Source of the DNA: Closterium sp. NIES-65
Taxonomy: Eukaryota; Streptophyta; Zygnematophyceae; Desmidiales; Closteriaceae
Direction of reading: 5' to 3'
Assembly (NCBI GenBank): GCA_948144175.1
Contig: CANXME010000853.1
Span: 124,001-188,000 of the forward strand
Length of the DNA: 64,000 bases
Every line of letters begins with the position of its first letter. Position 1 is the stretch's first letter. Below, in pieces: positions 40,814 to 53,092 of the stretch. Under the pieces are notes generated by a model. It ran no database searches. It worked only from the letters and a program-made list of their open reading frames with translations, and was not told the DNA's origin. Position numbers and translations under genes: made by a program.

Positions 40814-42050
40814 ATGGCTTCCCCTAGTGTTCTCGCTTTTGACGCTGAGGGTCGGGCCATTGACTTTGAGGTTTGGGTAGATGACCTGCAGCTCTTCTTA
40901 CAGTGCGATAGGGTAGACGGTCTCTCCCTCTTTGACCTCACCTCTGTCGCCTCTCCTGCCCATGCTGCTGATGGTGACCCCACTGTTCGCTCCCAGTGGG
41001 CCACGCACGATGCTGCTGCACGTCTTGCTGTGCGTCGCCACCTGCCTACCTCTGAGCGCGCGCACTTTAGTCAGTACAAGAGTGCTCACACCTTATACGA
41101 CGCTGTAGTTGCGCGCTACTCTTCCCCTGCCACTGCTGCACTGAGCCGCCTCATGCTACCGTACCTCTTTCCTGACCTTGCTGCCTTTCCCACAATCGCT
41201 GACCTTGTTACGCACCTCCGCACTAGTGACAGTCGCTACCGCGCCGCAGTTCCTGTTGAGTTCTGCGCCAAGAATCCCCCCCCCATGTACATCACTCTCT
41301 ATTATATAGTCACTCGCCTCCCTGACTCCCTTCGCGTAGTCAGGGACCACTTCCTCTCAGTCTGTCCCACCACTCTCACTGTTGACCTCCTAGAGAAGGC
41401 CCACCTTGCAGCGGAGAAGAGCATAGTCGCTGTAGGAGCCTCTCGTGGTGACCCTCGCACCCCCATCTTTGAGGGGTGTTCCCCTTCCCCCCTGTTGCCC
41501 TCTGTCGCCTCTTCTGCTGCGACCGACCTCGTTGGTCTTGAGTCGGTCGGTGCGGCGTCTGCCCCTAGCGGGAGACGCCGCTCCGGCAAGGGCAAGGGGA
41601 GCAAGGGCGCGGGTGGGGCTAGCGGGGGTGGTGGAGGTGGCGGTGGGGGCGGCGGGGGGACTGGGGGTGGCGGTGGGAGTGGTGGCGGGGGTGGAGGTGG
41701 CAGTGGCAGCGGCGGAGGCGGAGGCGGCGGTGGCGGTAGCGGTGGGAGCGGAGGCGGCGGTGGCGGCGGAGGTGGAGACGGCGGTGGTGGAGGAGGTGGA
41801 GCTGGTCGGGGTGGTACTTCTCAGTGGAGCGGCTCCGGGAGTGGTCAGCGCCAGCAGCAGCAGTAGCAGCAGCATTCTCGGGACATCCCCCCTCCTCAGC
41901 AGCTCCGTGAGTGGTACACGCAGCGTCAGCGTGGTGGGGGTTTTGGCCCGTGCACCTACGTCCTCCGCTCCAGTGACCGCGCGGGTGAGCAGTGTGGGGG
42001 TGCTCACCCCACCCAGCGCTGTTTTGGCCGCCTGACGCACGCTTGACGTC
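40814..42050 (+). pseudogene. Copia D gag
   Basis: The N-terminus (MASPSVLAFDAEGRAIDF) opens an almost 350-codon frame with the Gag core, the YITLYYIVTRLPDSLRVV block and a long glycine-rich tract. It is followed by the QQLREWY block and the Cys/His block CTYVLRSSDRAGEQCGG. It is the best-preserved copy of this gag in the window. Confidence 0.85.
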
Positions 42051-42148
42051 AGCAGTTCCCGTAGGCCACTGAGATCCCCCGCTGGGGAGAGCTGTCTAGG
42101 GCAGGCGTAGCTATCTTTGATCTTGACTTTGATGCTATCCTTGCTGCC

Positions 42149-43760
42149 ATGTATGCTGTGACAATTAGTGATGAGGGTGACTGTTACCGGTGTTTCCCGC
42201 CCGACCTGGGCATTGGTACTGCTGCTCTAGGTACTGGTGAGGCTGCTGCTCTAGGTGCCAGTGCGTCCGCGCCCTCAGGTGCTGGTGAGTCTGCGCTCTC
42301 AGGTACCAAGTCGGCTTCGGCCTCCCTCACCTTCACACTTGACTCAGGGGCTTCTCGCTCCTTCTTTCGAGACTGCACCACACTCATGCCGCTTGGTCGG
42401 CCAGTTGCAGTCTCCCTGGCAGACCCCTCTAGGGGTCCTGTCCTCTCTAACTTCTCCACTGTCCTCCCGTGTCCGGCTGCCCCCTCTGGCACCTTGTCAG
42501 GTCTTTACCTCCCCTCGTTCTCTACAAACTTGGTGAATGGTGCTGACCTGCAGGATACGGGGGTTCACCAGTTCACTCCTACGAGTCAGCGGGTGACCCA
42601 CTGCACGGACGCTCGGACAGGCCGACACCTAGCCACGTTTACACGTCGGCCAGGGTCGAGCCTGTACACACTGAGTCTCCTCCAGTCAGTGCGTCTGGTC
42701 AGGTAGCTGCGTCGGGTCAGGTGTTTGCTGCAGCGTCCAGGTCTGGTCCAGAGTCTGCCCCCTGCTCGTGCGCCTCCTGTCTCACGAGAATCTCCTCTGG
42801 CACCACTGTCTTGGTCACCCCTCCCTGCCTCGTCTCCGAGGCATGGCTTCCCGTGTCCTTGTCTCTGGTCTTCCCCGGTCCCTCCCTCCCCTTCCTCCGG
42901 GGCCTGGTCCTTCCTTTGTCCCTTGTGTCGAGGGGCGGCTCCGAGCTGCCCCTCACTCCTCTCAGTTTCCCCCGACAAAGGCTCCGCTGCAGACGCTTCA
43001 CATGGACGTGTGGGGCCCGGCCCGCGTACGTGGACAGGGTCACGAGCGCTACTTCCTGCTGGTGGTTGACGACTACTCGCGTTACACCACAGTCTTCCCC
43101 TTGCGCAGCAAGGGTGATGTCGTTGAGGTGTTGATCAACTGGATCCGCGCAGCTCATCTCCAGCTCAGGAGGAGCTTCGCCTCGGACTTTCCTGTTCTGC
43201 GTCTGCACTCTGACCGAGGCGGAGAGTTCTCCTCTGGCCTTCTGCGAGCCTACTGCTGTGCGCGAGGCATCTGCCAGACCTTTACGCTTCCGGACTCTCC
43301 ACAGCAAAATGAGATTGCTGAGCGCCGCATTGGCATGGTCATGGACGTCGCTCGTACGTCCATGATGCATGCGGCTGCCCCCCATTTTCTGTGGCCGTTT
43401 GCGGTTCAGTATGCGGCGCATCAGATCAACCTTCACCCCAGAGTCTCTAGACCGGAGACCTCCCCAGCCTTGCTGTGGACAGGGAAGGTCGGCGATGCGT
43501 CTGCGTTCCGTGTCTGGGGATCTCGGGCGTTTGTGCGCAACTTGTCTGCGGACTAGCTGTCCCCTGGTGCTGCTCCTTGTGTCTTCCTTGGCTTCCCCCC
43601 TGACGCCCCTGGGTGGCAGTTCTACCACCCCACCTCTCGTCGTGTTCTGTCCTCCCAGGACGTCACGTTCGACGAGTCAGTACCCTACAACCGCCTCTTC
43701 CCATACCGCACTCCTTCCCTCCCCCCGCCACCGCACTTCCTTGTGCCAGGTCCCCCCCTG
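42149..43760 (+). pseudogene. Copia D protease and integrase
   Basis: The protease block LTFTLDSGASRSFFRD lies near 42,330. The zinc-binding GAG-pre-integrase segment (WHHCLGHPSLPRLRGM) and the integrase core with LHMDVWGP, LHSDRGGEFSS and SPQQNEIAERR follow. Order and spacing match B. Fossil with a few breaks. Confidence 0.85.
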
Positions 43761-45179
43761 GTAGACCCCCTCCCCCCTCAGGGTCCTGCCCCTTCAGGTG
43801 TGTCCCAGGTAGATGCAGTTGATCCAGTCGAGGTTGCTGGTGACTTTGGTATTGCTCCGGGTGCTGAGCTTGGGGGTGCTGCGTCTAGGGATGGTGCGAC
43901 AGGGGGTGCTGAGCCTGGGGGTGCTGAGCGTGGGGGTGCTACGACTTGGGGTGCTGAGCCTGGGGGTGCTATGACTGGGGGTGCTGAGCCTAGGGGTCCT
44001 TCGCCTGGGGGTGCTGCGTCTGGAGCTGCTGAGCCTGGGGGTGCTGAGTCTGGAGCTAGTGAGCCTGGGGGTGCAGAGCCCGCGGCCGCAGGACCTGCTC
44101 GTGTGGCGTCTGGCGGTGCTGGGCCTGCTGGTTCTTCGGGTGCTTCGTTTCGGCAGGAGCCACTCTCTCCACTGGAACTGCGTGAGTGGTTTGCCCGGCG
44201 CTGGAGGCGTACTACTGGAGCTGGTGCTTCTTCCACTGCTGAGGGTGTTGGTGCCGCCGGTCTCGGAGGTGCTAGTGCTGCGAGTGCTACTGGAGTCGGA
44301 GCTGCTGAGGGTGTTGGCGCTGAGGCTACTGCTGTCAGTCCTGGCGGCGGTCCTGCTGCAGGTGCTACAGGTGCTGCTGGAGGTACTTAAGCTGGAGGTG
44401 CTGTTGACGCTGGTGCTGCCGCTGGGGGTACTGATGCTGTCCGTGCTGTGTCTGGAGTCGCCGCGCGGCCTCGGCCGTACTTTGTTCCGCTCCTTCAGCA
44501 GGTTCTTGGTCTTCCTCCTCCCTTAGAGTGTCCACCGCCTGTCCAGTCGCAGTCGCAGTTACCACCGGTCTCCCCACTGCCTTCTCCTTCTCCGTACACT
44601 GGTCCTTCTGGAGGTCTTGCTGAGCGTCGTGAGCCTGCGTCTCGTTCTGCGTCGCCTGTTCGTGCTGCTTGCACTAGTGGTCGCAGTTCGCGTCAGCGTC
44701 CTCCTCCTGTCCTTGGCATGCACCGGATGTCTCTGCGTCCGTCCACTGCTCCTCTGCGTGCCCCTTTGCCTTCTCCTCCTGAGTCCTCTCTTCCTGTGCT
44801 TGCCGACCCTGAGTCGGACTCTCTTCGTGCTGCCAGTCCTACCGTCCCGCGTCTCCTTGCTACTATCGTCACTGACCCCTCCTTTGAGTCCACTGCTGCG
44901 TCTTCTCTTGTTGCTGAGCGTCGACTTTGCTGCTTGCTGTCGTCTAGACTACGCTGCTAGTCTTGTTGCTGAGTCTGCGTCTGTCTGTCCTCCGTCCGTC
45001 GGGGGTGAGTGTGCTCTTGGCACGGACGTCCTTGAGGACAGGCAGGAGGAGTTCTAGGGTCTGGCTGCTGCTTCACCTCATCTCGCGTCCGTACTGCTTA
45101 CCCCTGAGGGAGACCCGGATGCACTAGACATCGCGACGCTGCGCTCTTACGCGGAGGCCGTAGAGGGTCCCTACTCCTC

Positions 45180-46640
45180 TCAGTGGCAGGCAGCTATGGA
45201 TGCAGAGATGGCTTCTTGGAGGTCCACAGGCACCTACGCTTACGCGGTTCCTCCTCCTGGGGCGAGCATCATCAGTGGCATGTGGATCTTCAGGGTGAAG
45301 CGGCCGCCGGGCTCTCCACCTGTCTTCAAGGCGCGGTACGTGGCTCGTGGCTTCAGTCAGCGGCAGGGAGTTGACTACTTTCAGACCTTCTCTCCCACCC
45401 CAAAGATGACCACTCTTCGGGTGCTGCTACACATAGCCGCGCAGCGTGACTACGAGCTTCACTCCCTTGACTTCAGCACTCCTTTCCTGCAGGGTAGCCT
45501 GCACGAGGAGATCAGGCTGCGCCGTCCACCTGGCTTCACTGGGACTTTCCCTCCTTGCACCCAGTGGAGCCTCCGGCGGCCAGTCTACGGTCTTCGCCAG
45601 GCACCGCGTGAGTGGCACGACACACTGAGGACTACGCTTGCAGCTCTTGGGTTTGCTCCCTCTACTGGTGACCCGTCGTTGTTTCTGCACACCGACACCT
45701 TTCTGCCGCTGTTCTACATCCTCCTGTACGACGACGACTTGGTCTTTGCCACTGCTGACACTGCTGGACTCGCCCACGTGAAGTCCGAGCTGCAGAAGAG
45801 ACACACATGCACAGACCTGGGTGAACTGCGCAGCTACCTTGGCTTGCAGATCACCCGGGACAGAGCACGCCGCACCATTACCCTGACTCAGTCACACATG
45901 GTGCAGCAGGTCCTTCAGCGCTTCGACTTTACGTACTCCTCGCCTCAGGCCACTCCTCTGCCTACTCGCCACTCGCTCTCAGCTCTGCCTTCGGATGAGT
46001 CCGTAGAGTCGAGAGGCCCGTACCCAGAGCTTGTTGGCTGCCTCATGTACCTGATGACCTGCACACGACCTGACCTTGCATACCCTCTTAGCATTCTTGC
46101 ACGCTATGTTGCTCTTGGGAGACACAGACCAGAGCACATGGCTGCAGCGAAGAGGGTGTTGCGCTACTTGTGCAGTACGTCGGGCATGGGGCTAGTGCTT
46201 GGAGGGCGGAGTCCAGTGGTCCTCACTGGGCACGCGGACTCTTCTTGGGCAGACGACCAGGCTACGCAGCGGTCGTCACAGGGTTACACCTTCAGCCTTG
46301 GTTCCGGCTCTGTTTTGTGGCGGGCTACTCGCTCGTCTTCTGTTCTCGGCTCCAGTTGTGAGGCTGAGATCTACGCCGGGGCCATGGCTGCTCTGGAGCT
46401 TCGCTAGCTTTCCTACCTGCTGAGTGACCTCGGAGAGCCGCCTCGTTCTCCTCCGGTGCTGTACGTAGACAACAAGGCCATGCTAGCCTTGTGTTGGGAG
46501 CAGCGCTTGGAGAACAGAACGAAGCACATTGCTCTTCGCTCCTTTCTTGCTCGTGACTTGCAGCAGTGTGGTCAGTTGCGACTTGCGTACGTGGCCTCTG
46601 AGGCCAACAGTGCTGATGTTTTCACCAAGGTACTCCGCCT
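45180..46640 (+). pseudogene. Copia D reverse transcriptase and RNase H
   Basis: The frame runs over about 400 codons: SGMWIFRVKRPPG, FSPTPKMTTLRVLLH, LDFSTPFLQGSLHEEI, the catalytic block reading ILLYDDDLVFA, GELRSYLGLQITRD, then RNase H with LTGHADSSWADDQ and SSCEAEIYAGAMAALELR. A Ser/Pro-rich linker from 43,760 to 45,180 joins it to integrase. Confidence 0.88.
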
Positions 46641-46913
46641 TGTGATCATCAGCGCTTCTGCACTCAGCTGGGTCTTGTGCCTGTCTTGCCTCACTTGCTC
46701 ACCCCTTGACCTTGCTTGTACTCTTACATATATATATACCTGCTCTTGCTTGTTTAGCCTTATATATATGTGTACTCCTGCATGTGAACTGGCCTTGTGG
46801 CCTTGACCTTGTGCTTGGACTGTGTGGTGACGTTGTGATCCACCCCGAGCTTTGTCTGCTTTGCTTGACTGGTCTTGTGACCCTTGTTATTCCCCACTTT
46901 GCCTATGGGGGTG

Positions 46914-47034
46914 TGTCAAATTATAATATTGTGTAGGCTATAGTAGGGTAGCCTATATGGGGTACACATTTCTAGGGTTGCATATTTGTATCACTTCCAT
47001 TCCTTAGTCATTCATTCTTGTTCACATCTTCTCA
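46914..47034 (+). repeat. Copia D 3' LTR
   Basis: The 121-bp repeat is identical to the 5' LTR but for two positions, both transitions. The duplication accgg follows at 47,035-47,039. The polypurine tract (tatgggggtg) lies directly upstream. Confidence 0.95.
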
Positions 47035-47039
47035 ACCGG

Positions 47040-49740
47040 TGCCTACGGAGATGGGGAAAAAATTAAGGAGTGTGGAAAGGAGTAGACCTTTTCACGGCGT
47101 TAACGTTCTCTCCCGGATCCAGCCCAAGACGACTCTCCACTCCCCAGGGAAGAAGTCTATGGAGCTGAAGCAGCTGAAGAGGCAGCTGGGAGTTCAAAAG
47201 AAGCTGCGGGAACACCGAAAACCCCTCCAGGATGCATCCAGTGGATCGCAGGTGTCAACCGGATCCACCCTCTCAGGGTCAACCTGTACGGTTACTACCT
47301 CTACTCGTGGCGTTGGAGAGGAGCTTTTCTCCACCCAGCCCAGGCCAGCTGGTTGTCCAGGAGCAAACAGTGGAACCACGGTGTGTACTGAATATTGGGA
47401 TGTACCATATGATCCTATTAATGAGACTATTTTTGGGTACTTCGAGCAACGCTCACCACTCCTGCTCGAGGTGATCTGCAACGGACTGCGCCTCCAAGCA
47501 CTCGTGGACAGCGGGGCGTCGCACCGCGTCTATGACAAAAAGGCAATCAATCGAATCGAAGGTGAAATCAAGTCCTCAAGCTTCTCTACAACGATGGTGG
47601 ATGGCAGTAAGCTACCTATCTACGGGGAAACACGGTTACTACTCCAGATTGGACCCCTCAGATGGAAGCCTGCTCTCCCCGTCACAAATATCAAAGGACT
47701 CGACGTAATCTTCGGGAGAGACTTTCTTAAAAAGTTCAACCTTGAGATCAACTGGGTTAACCGGACGGCCAACATCAACAACAACGGGAGGAAAATCAGC
47801 CTTCCCAAATGGGGTTAACACGGGAAATATTCCAGTCGAGACACTCGCACGCTTTGAAAAGGACGTCAAACGGACCACGGCGGGATTCATGGCGATAGTC
47901 AACGAAGCAGACAACGGGGAGAAGCAGACCCAGGAACTTCCTCCAGCAGTCAAGAAAATTCTTGAAGAGTTCCAGGACGTTCTCCCCGATGATTTACCTG
48001 ATCAACTACCGCCATACCGAACACATCAACACGAGATCGTAGAAGAGCCGGGGTCCAAGCCAACGTTCCGAGCACCATACCGGCTGAGCCCGACAGAGCT
48101 TGCCAATATGAAAAAACAAATAGAGTATCTCCCGGAGAAAGGGCTGATTCGACCTTCGACTTCGCCGTACGGAGCTCCACTTCTCTTCACTCCAAAGCTA
48201 GACGGAGGTCTGCGAATGTGCATCGACTACCGAGCCTTGAACAAGCAGACTGTAAAAAATAAATACCCGATACCACGGATCGACGACTTACTCGATCAAC
48301 TTCGCGGTGCTACGGTATTCTCCAAGCTCGACCTCAGATCGGGATACTGGCAAATTCGTATGGTGGACAACTCTATCCACAAAACCGCCTTTCGAACTCG
48401 GTATGGGTCATACGAGTATCTCGTGATGCCGTTCGGACTCACTAACGCACCACCCACATTTCAGGCGGAAATGAACCACATCCTTCGGCCCCTTCTGGAC
48501 GAGTGCGTGGTGGTATATTTGGACGATATCCTGATCTACTCGAAAGACATGAAGAAGCACATTGAGCATCTGCGACGGGTGTTTGAAATTCTTCAACGAG
48601 AACGCTTCTACGTGAAACTATCCAAGAGCGATTTTGCGTTGGAAAAAGTCCAGTTCCTTGGACATATGGTGAGCGCTCAAGGAGTTCACGTTGATCCTAA
48701 GAAGATCGAAGCAGTGCGAACGTGGAAGACCCCTGAGAACGTGAAGGAGTTACAACAGTTCCTTGGATTCGCCTTCTACTACAACCGGTTCGTACCGAAC
48801 TACGCCAAGATTGCCGCACCATTAACGAACCTGTTGAAGAAGAATACACCATATCAATGGGAGGCGAAGCACCAGGAAGCCGTGGAACAACTTAAAACCG
48901 CACTCACGTCCGCACCTGTCCTTATCCTGCCAGACACTGAACTTGACTATGTCATCGAGGCCGATGCTAGCGATCAAGCAGTGGGCGCAGTACTCATGCA
49001 CGATCAAGGGAAGGGACTGCAACCCATTGCATACCTCAGTAAAAAACTTCACGGGGCAGATGTCAATTACCCCATCCATGACAAAGAGGCCCTCGCCATC
49101 GTCAACACATTTAAGGCATGGAGGTGTTATCTTGAAGGAAGAAAAACGACTGTCTACACCGACCACTGCTGCCTCAAGTACCTGAAGACCCAACCAACAC
49201 TCTCCAGGCGGCAGGTCCGGTGGATTGACTTTCTCGAAACCCACTTCCATTACGACATCGTGTATAAGCCGGGGCACAAGAACAAGGCAGACGCACTAAG
49301 TCGCCCTGCACACGTTGCCGCCTTACAAATCGATGGCATGAACCCACTTTTGAAGGGACTCTTCACGCATGGATACACCATCGACCCCGAAGTCTCCGTA
49401 GCAGAAAAGCGCCATCTTCTATATTGGGATCAAGACATCGCATACCGCAAGGGCTCCACAAAAATATGGGTACCTAATTACCCTCCCTTACGCCAGTTAC
49501 TGCTCGAAGAATATCATGATGTTCTCTACGCAGGCCACTTTGGTAGTAACAAGACGCTTGCCGGTATTGCGAAGCATTATTATTGGCCCCACATGGCGGA
49601 TGACGTACACAAATTCGTCACCTCGTGCGACACATGCCAACGGATGAAGAGCAGCAAACAGAAGAAAGCAGGGTTACTACAGCCTCTTCCAGTCCCTGAA
49701 CAGCCTTGGCAAGTGGTTAGCCTCGACTTCATCACCGGGT
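47040..49740 (+). pseudogene. Chromovirus E protease, reverse transcriptase, RNase H
   Basis: The protease site ALVDSGASHRVYD lies near 47,505 and [12 protein letters not shown] near 47,710. RT follows with [42 protein letters not shown] and catalytic [10 protein letters not shown], then RNase H with [11 protein letters not shown] and the integrase zinc block [20 protein letters not shown]. Most of it is one open stretch. Confidence 0.9.
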
Positions 49741-50786
49741 AATCACCTACCAAAGCTGGTTACGACGCCTTTCTAGTCGTCATCGACAAATTCTCCAAAA
49801 TGGGACACTTCATTCCGACACACACAACGGCTCGTACCGAGGAGACAGCGCTATTATTCTTCCGCTACGTCATCTCGCAACATGGCATTCCAACTACGCT
49901 GATCTCCGACAGAGACCCGAAATTCACGAGTAAGTTCTGGAAGGAGCTCATGTCGCTCATGGGGACCAAACTCGCCATGTCATCAGCCTATCATCCCCAA
50001 ACGGATGGTCAGACAGAGCGCCTCAACCAGATTGTCGAACAACTTCTGCGAACAGCGTGTAAGGACGATATCTCTAAATGGGATGCACATCTGCCAGTTC
50101 TCGAGTTTGCGTATAACAACGCCACGCACGCCGCAACAGGGCAAACTCCTTTCTTCCTCTGTTACGGTCGCAACCCACTCACGCCTCAGAAACCAACAGT
50201 ACCCGCCACGGTGCAACCCGCACATGACTTCATTTCCACTATGCACCAATTGTGGGAGCGCACGCATAAACGTCTTCTGACTATCCAGCAGCATCAAAAG
50301 AAGCTCGCTGATCGGAGTCGCAATGATCATTCCATCAAGATTGGCGATCAAGTGCTTCTGGATACATGCAATCTCGACATTAGCCATCTTCCGTCTAAGC
50401 TCCGACCTCGCTTCTGCGGACCTTTTCTCGTCGAGGCGCAGGTCACTCCAGTAACCTTCCGCTTGCGTTTACCAGCTACCTGGAGAATTCACAATGCCTT
50501 CCATGTTCAACTTCTCAAGCCCTATCGGGACCCAAACACGGTCTTCAAAGGTCGCCAGCCGCCGCCGCCACTGCCAGTGATCGTTAATGGGGAACCCGAG
50601 TACGAAGTCGAAGCCGTTCTGGCGCACCGACGACGACGTCGCGACACCTTGGAGCTCTTGATTCGTTGGAAAGGCTATGATCCTTCCGAGGATACCTGGG
50701 TACCTGAACACGACATGGATAACGCCCGCCGTCCTCTCCAGGACTACCTTGTAAAGCAGGGTGTTACTTCTACCACCCAGCTTTGA
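49740..50786 (+). pseudogene. Chromovirus E integrase core and chromodomain
   Basis: The DDE core shows LISDRDPKFTSKFWKEL and SSAYHPQTDGQTERLN. The C-terminus carries a chromodomain with LLIRWKGYDPSEDTWVPE, the classical aromatic-cage type. This places E in the chromoviruses. The domain in E is closer to a canonical chromodomain than the one in M. Confidence 0.92.
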
Positions 50787-50792
50787 GGGAAG

Positions 50793-51194
50793 TGTGAGAG
50801 GACGTCCGCGTTATAATATTTTCTCACTATTATATTTTTCCGTTATCCTATTCTCCCTTTTCTCCTCTTTATTTTGGTATTTATCTCATCTCAATCGGCC
50901 TACTATTCTATTTTCTAGAGCCTTCTATTTATCTCTCTTATTTCCTACTTATCCCAGCGACATACCTATTATACGGCACCGACAGCGCCGACAGTGGTGT
51001 ATACGGTGTAATCTGGGCGTAATCCCAAGTGCCAATAGCCTTGCGTACTTGTGCGCACTTGTGATTGTAGTATCGGGAAGGGCGTGTTCCCGAAGGTTCG
51101 TTTTATCTCGTTTATCCTTGTATTTTCCGAGTATAAAAATGCCTTGTATTCAATTTTAGTGACAAGTTTCGATTGAGAATTCGATCCTGTGACA
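50793..51194 (+). repeat. E 3' LTR
   Basis: The 402-bp partner of 38,601-39,002, with about 10 differences. It starts after a purine-rich tract (tttgagggaag) and is followed by the duplication gtagg at 51,195. Confidence 0.95.
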
Positions 51195-51410
51195 GTAGGG
51201 GCGGCTTGTGGGCCTTACGGGCCTGTAGGGGCGGCGCTCTGGCCTAGGGCAGCAGTGGGCAGCACGAGGGCTGCAGGACGGCGCGCGCAGTGCAGCACGT
51301 CACAAGGCAAGGCAAGGGAGGGGAAGGCAAGCACAAGACAACACGTGGGGTACCGCGGTAACCACAACGGTAGGTGGGCCCGAAAACAAAGACGGTCCTA
51401 CGGACCTAGT

Positions 51411-51556
51411 GCTCTGATACCATGTTGGAATTTAGCAGCAGGAATGGATGAGCTATGAAAGCGTTGGGTACAAGTATGGAACCCTAAAAGGGGCTGTACT
51501 CCATATTGGCTACCCCACTATAGCCTACACATATATAACATGCATATACTTTGACA
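51411..51556 (-). repeat. Copia C 5' LTR and primer site
   Basis: The LTR (51,423-51,556) starts tgttggaatttagcagc. Beside it gctctgatacca (51,411-51,422) is the perfect complement of the tRNA-Met primer site. The duplication aggtc follows on the right, where F coding sequence resumes. Confidence 0.93.
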
Positions 51557-51561
51557 AGGTC

Positions 51562-53087
51562 GTCACTCAAGAAGCGTCTGAGTGCCTAGTGAGGACAACT
51601 GAGCTCCGCCCTCCAACCACGAGCCCCGTGCCCGATGTACTGCACAAGTAGCGCAGTACCCTCTTCGCAGCATCCCAGTGCACCTTTTCGTGCCTACCAG
51701 GAGCCACGTAGCGTGCCAGAAGGCCAAGAGGGTACGCGAGGTTAAGACGAGTGCAGGTCATCAGGTACATGAGGCCGCCCACTAGCTCTGGGTACGGGCC
51801 ATTCGGCTCTACGGACTCGTCCGAAGGTGGAGCTGAGAGCGAGTGACCGGTAGCCAGAGGAGTGGACTGTGGCGAGGACCAAGTGAAGCCGAAGCGCTGA
51901 AGGACCTGCTGCACTATGTGTGGCTGAGTCAGTGTGATGGTGCACCGTGCTCCGTCCCGGGTGATCTGCAGCCCAAGGTAGCTGCACAGCTCACCTAGGT
52001 CTGTGCATGTGTGTCTCTTCTGCAGCTCCGACTTCACAAGGGCGAGAGCCTCGGTTCCAGCAGTGGCAAAGTCCAAGTCGTTGACGTAGACGAGGATGTA
52101 GAACGACAGCAACGAAGTGTCGGTGCGCAGAAACAGCGACGGGTCAGTAGTGGAAGGTGCAAACCCAAGAGCCGCAAGTGTCGTCCTCAGTGTGTCGTGC
52201 CACTTACGAGGCGCCTGACGGAGACCGTAGACTGGCCGCTGGAGGCTCCATTGGGTACCATGAGGGAACGACCCAGTGAAGCCAGGTGGGCGGCGCAGCC
52301 GGATCTCCTCGTGCAGACTGCCCTGTAAGAACGCTGTGCTGAAGTCCAGAGAGTGAAGCTCGTAGTCACGCTGAGTGGCGACGTGCAGCAGTCGCCAAAG
52401 AGTGGTCATCTTCGGGGTGGGGGAGAAGGTCTGGAAGAAGTCAACTCCCTGTTGCTGACGGAATCCTTGTGCAACGTAACGAGCCTTGAAGACAGGCAGA
52501 GAACCCGACGGCCGCTTCACCATGAAAATCCACATGCCATCAACTACGTTCGCCCCAGGAGGGGGAACTGCGTCGACGTAAGTGCCTGAGGACTTCTGCC
52601 ACTGAGAGGAGTACTCACCCGCGATCGCCTCCGCGTAAGAGCGCGGGGTCGGGATGTCTGGAGCATCCGGGTCTCCCTCAGGGGCACGCATCATGGCCAC
52701 GAGATGAGACATAGTGGCTGCAAGACACTCAAAGTCCTCCTGCCTATCCTCAAGGACGTCCGTGCCAAGAGCACACTCACCCCCGATGGACGGAGGACAG
52801 ACAGATTCAGACTCAGCAACAAGACTAGGAGCGAAGTCTAGACGACAGGCGGCAGCAAAGTCAACAAGGTTAGGGACTAAGGCAGACGCAGTAGTAGACT
52901 CAAACGACGGTTTAGTGACAACAGTGGCTAGCAAACGAGTGACAGTAGGGTGAGCAGCACGAACCAGGTCAGACTCAGGGTCCTGAACGTCAGGCAGAGA
53001 AGACTCAGGAGGAGACGGCAGGGGAACACGCTGTGGAACAGAGGAAGGACGAAGTGCCATAGCGTGCACGCCAGGGTTAGGAGGCGA
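51562..53087 (-). pseudogene. Copia F linker and reverse transcriptase
   Basis: An open stretch of about 500 codons on the minus strand. It includes the linker, SYAEAIAGEYSSQW, FMVKRPSGSLPVFKARY, VDFFQTFSPTPKMTTL, LDFSTAFLQGSLHEEIRL, the catalytic segment ILVYVNDLDFA and GELCSYLGLQITRD. It ends at the C insertion in the RNase H block. It is well preserved for a layer this old. Confidence 0.85.
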
Positions 53088-53092
53088 ACGCT

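Larger units (their letters stand above)
40480..47034 (+). mobile_element. Copia element D, complete ends, innermost layer
   Basis: Two 121-bp LTRs (40,480-40,600 and 46,914-47,034) differ at 2 positions and are flanked by the duplication accgg (40,475-40,479 and 47,035-47,039). A primer site variant tggtatcgagcagg follows the 5' LTR and the polypurine tract tatgggggtg precedes the 3' LTR. Internal order is gag, protease, integrase, RT, RNase H. It looks structurally complete with about half a dozen breaks. It is the youngest layer of the nest, inserted in the gag-protease region of E. Confidence 0.97.
38601..51194 (+). mobile_element. Ty3/Gypsy chromovirus E, interrupted by Copia D
   Basis: Two 402-bp LTRs (38,601-39,002 and 50,793-51,194), TG...CA, are flanked by the duplication gtagg (38,596-38,600 and 51,195-51,199). 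A perfect tRNA-Met primer site (tggtatcagagcc) starts at 39,005. Gag is left of the D insertion; protease, RT, RNase H, integrase and a chromodomain lie to its right. Without D the element is about 6.0 kb. LTRs differ at about 10 of 402 positions. Apart from D it has only a few breaks. It sits in the leader of Copia C. Confidence 0.95.
31314..51556 (-). mobile_element. Copia element C, split by L and E
   Basis: LTRs are 31,314-31,446 (133 bp) and 51,423-51,556 (134 bp), with the duplication aggtc at 31,309-31,313 and 51,557-51,561, inside the RNase H region of F. A perfect 12-nt tRNA-Met primer site complement (51,411-51,422) abuts the 5' LTR. In element order: leader (51,195-51,410 and 37,680-38,600, split by E), protease (about 37,364-36,660), integrase (about 36,660-35,500), linker, RT (about 34,623-33,800) and RNase H (about 33,663-33,004), then a 3' part that holds L. 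The LTRs differ by roughly 10%, so it is old and has many breaks. Confidence 0.9.
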
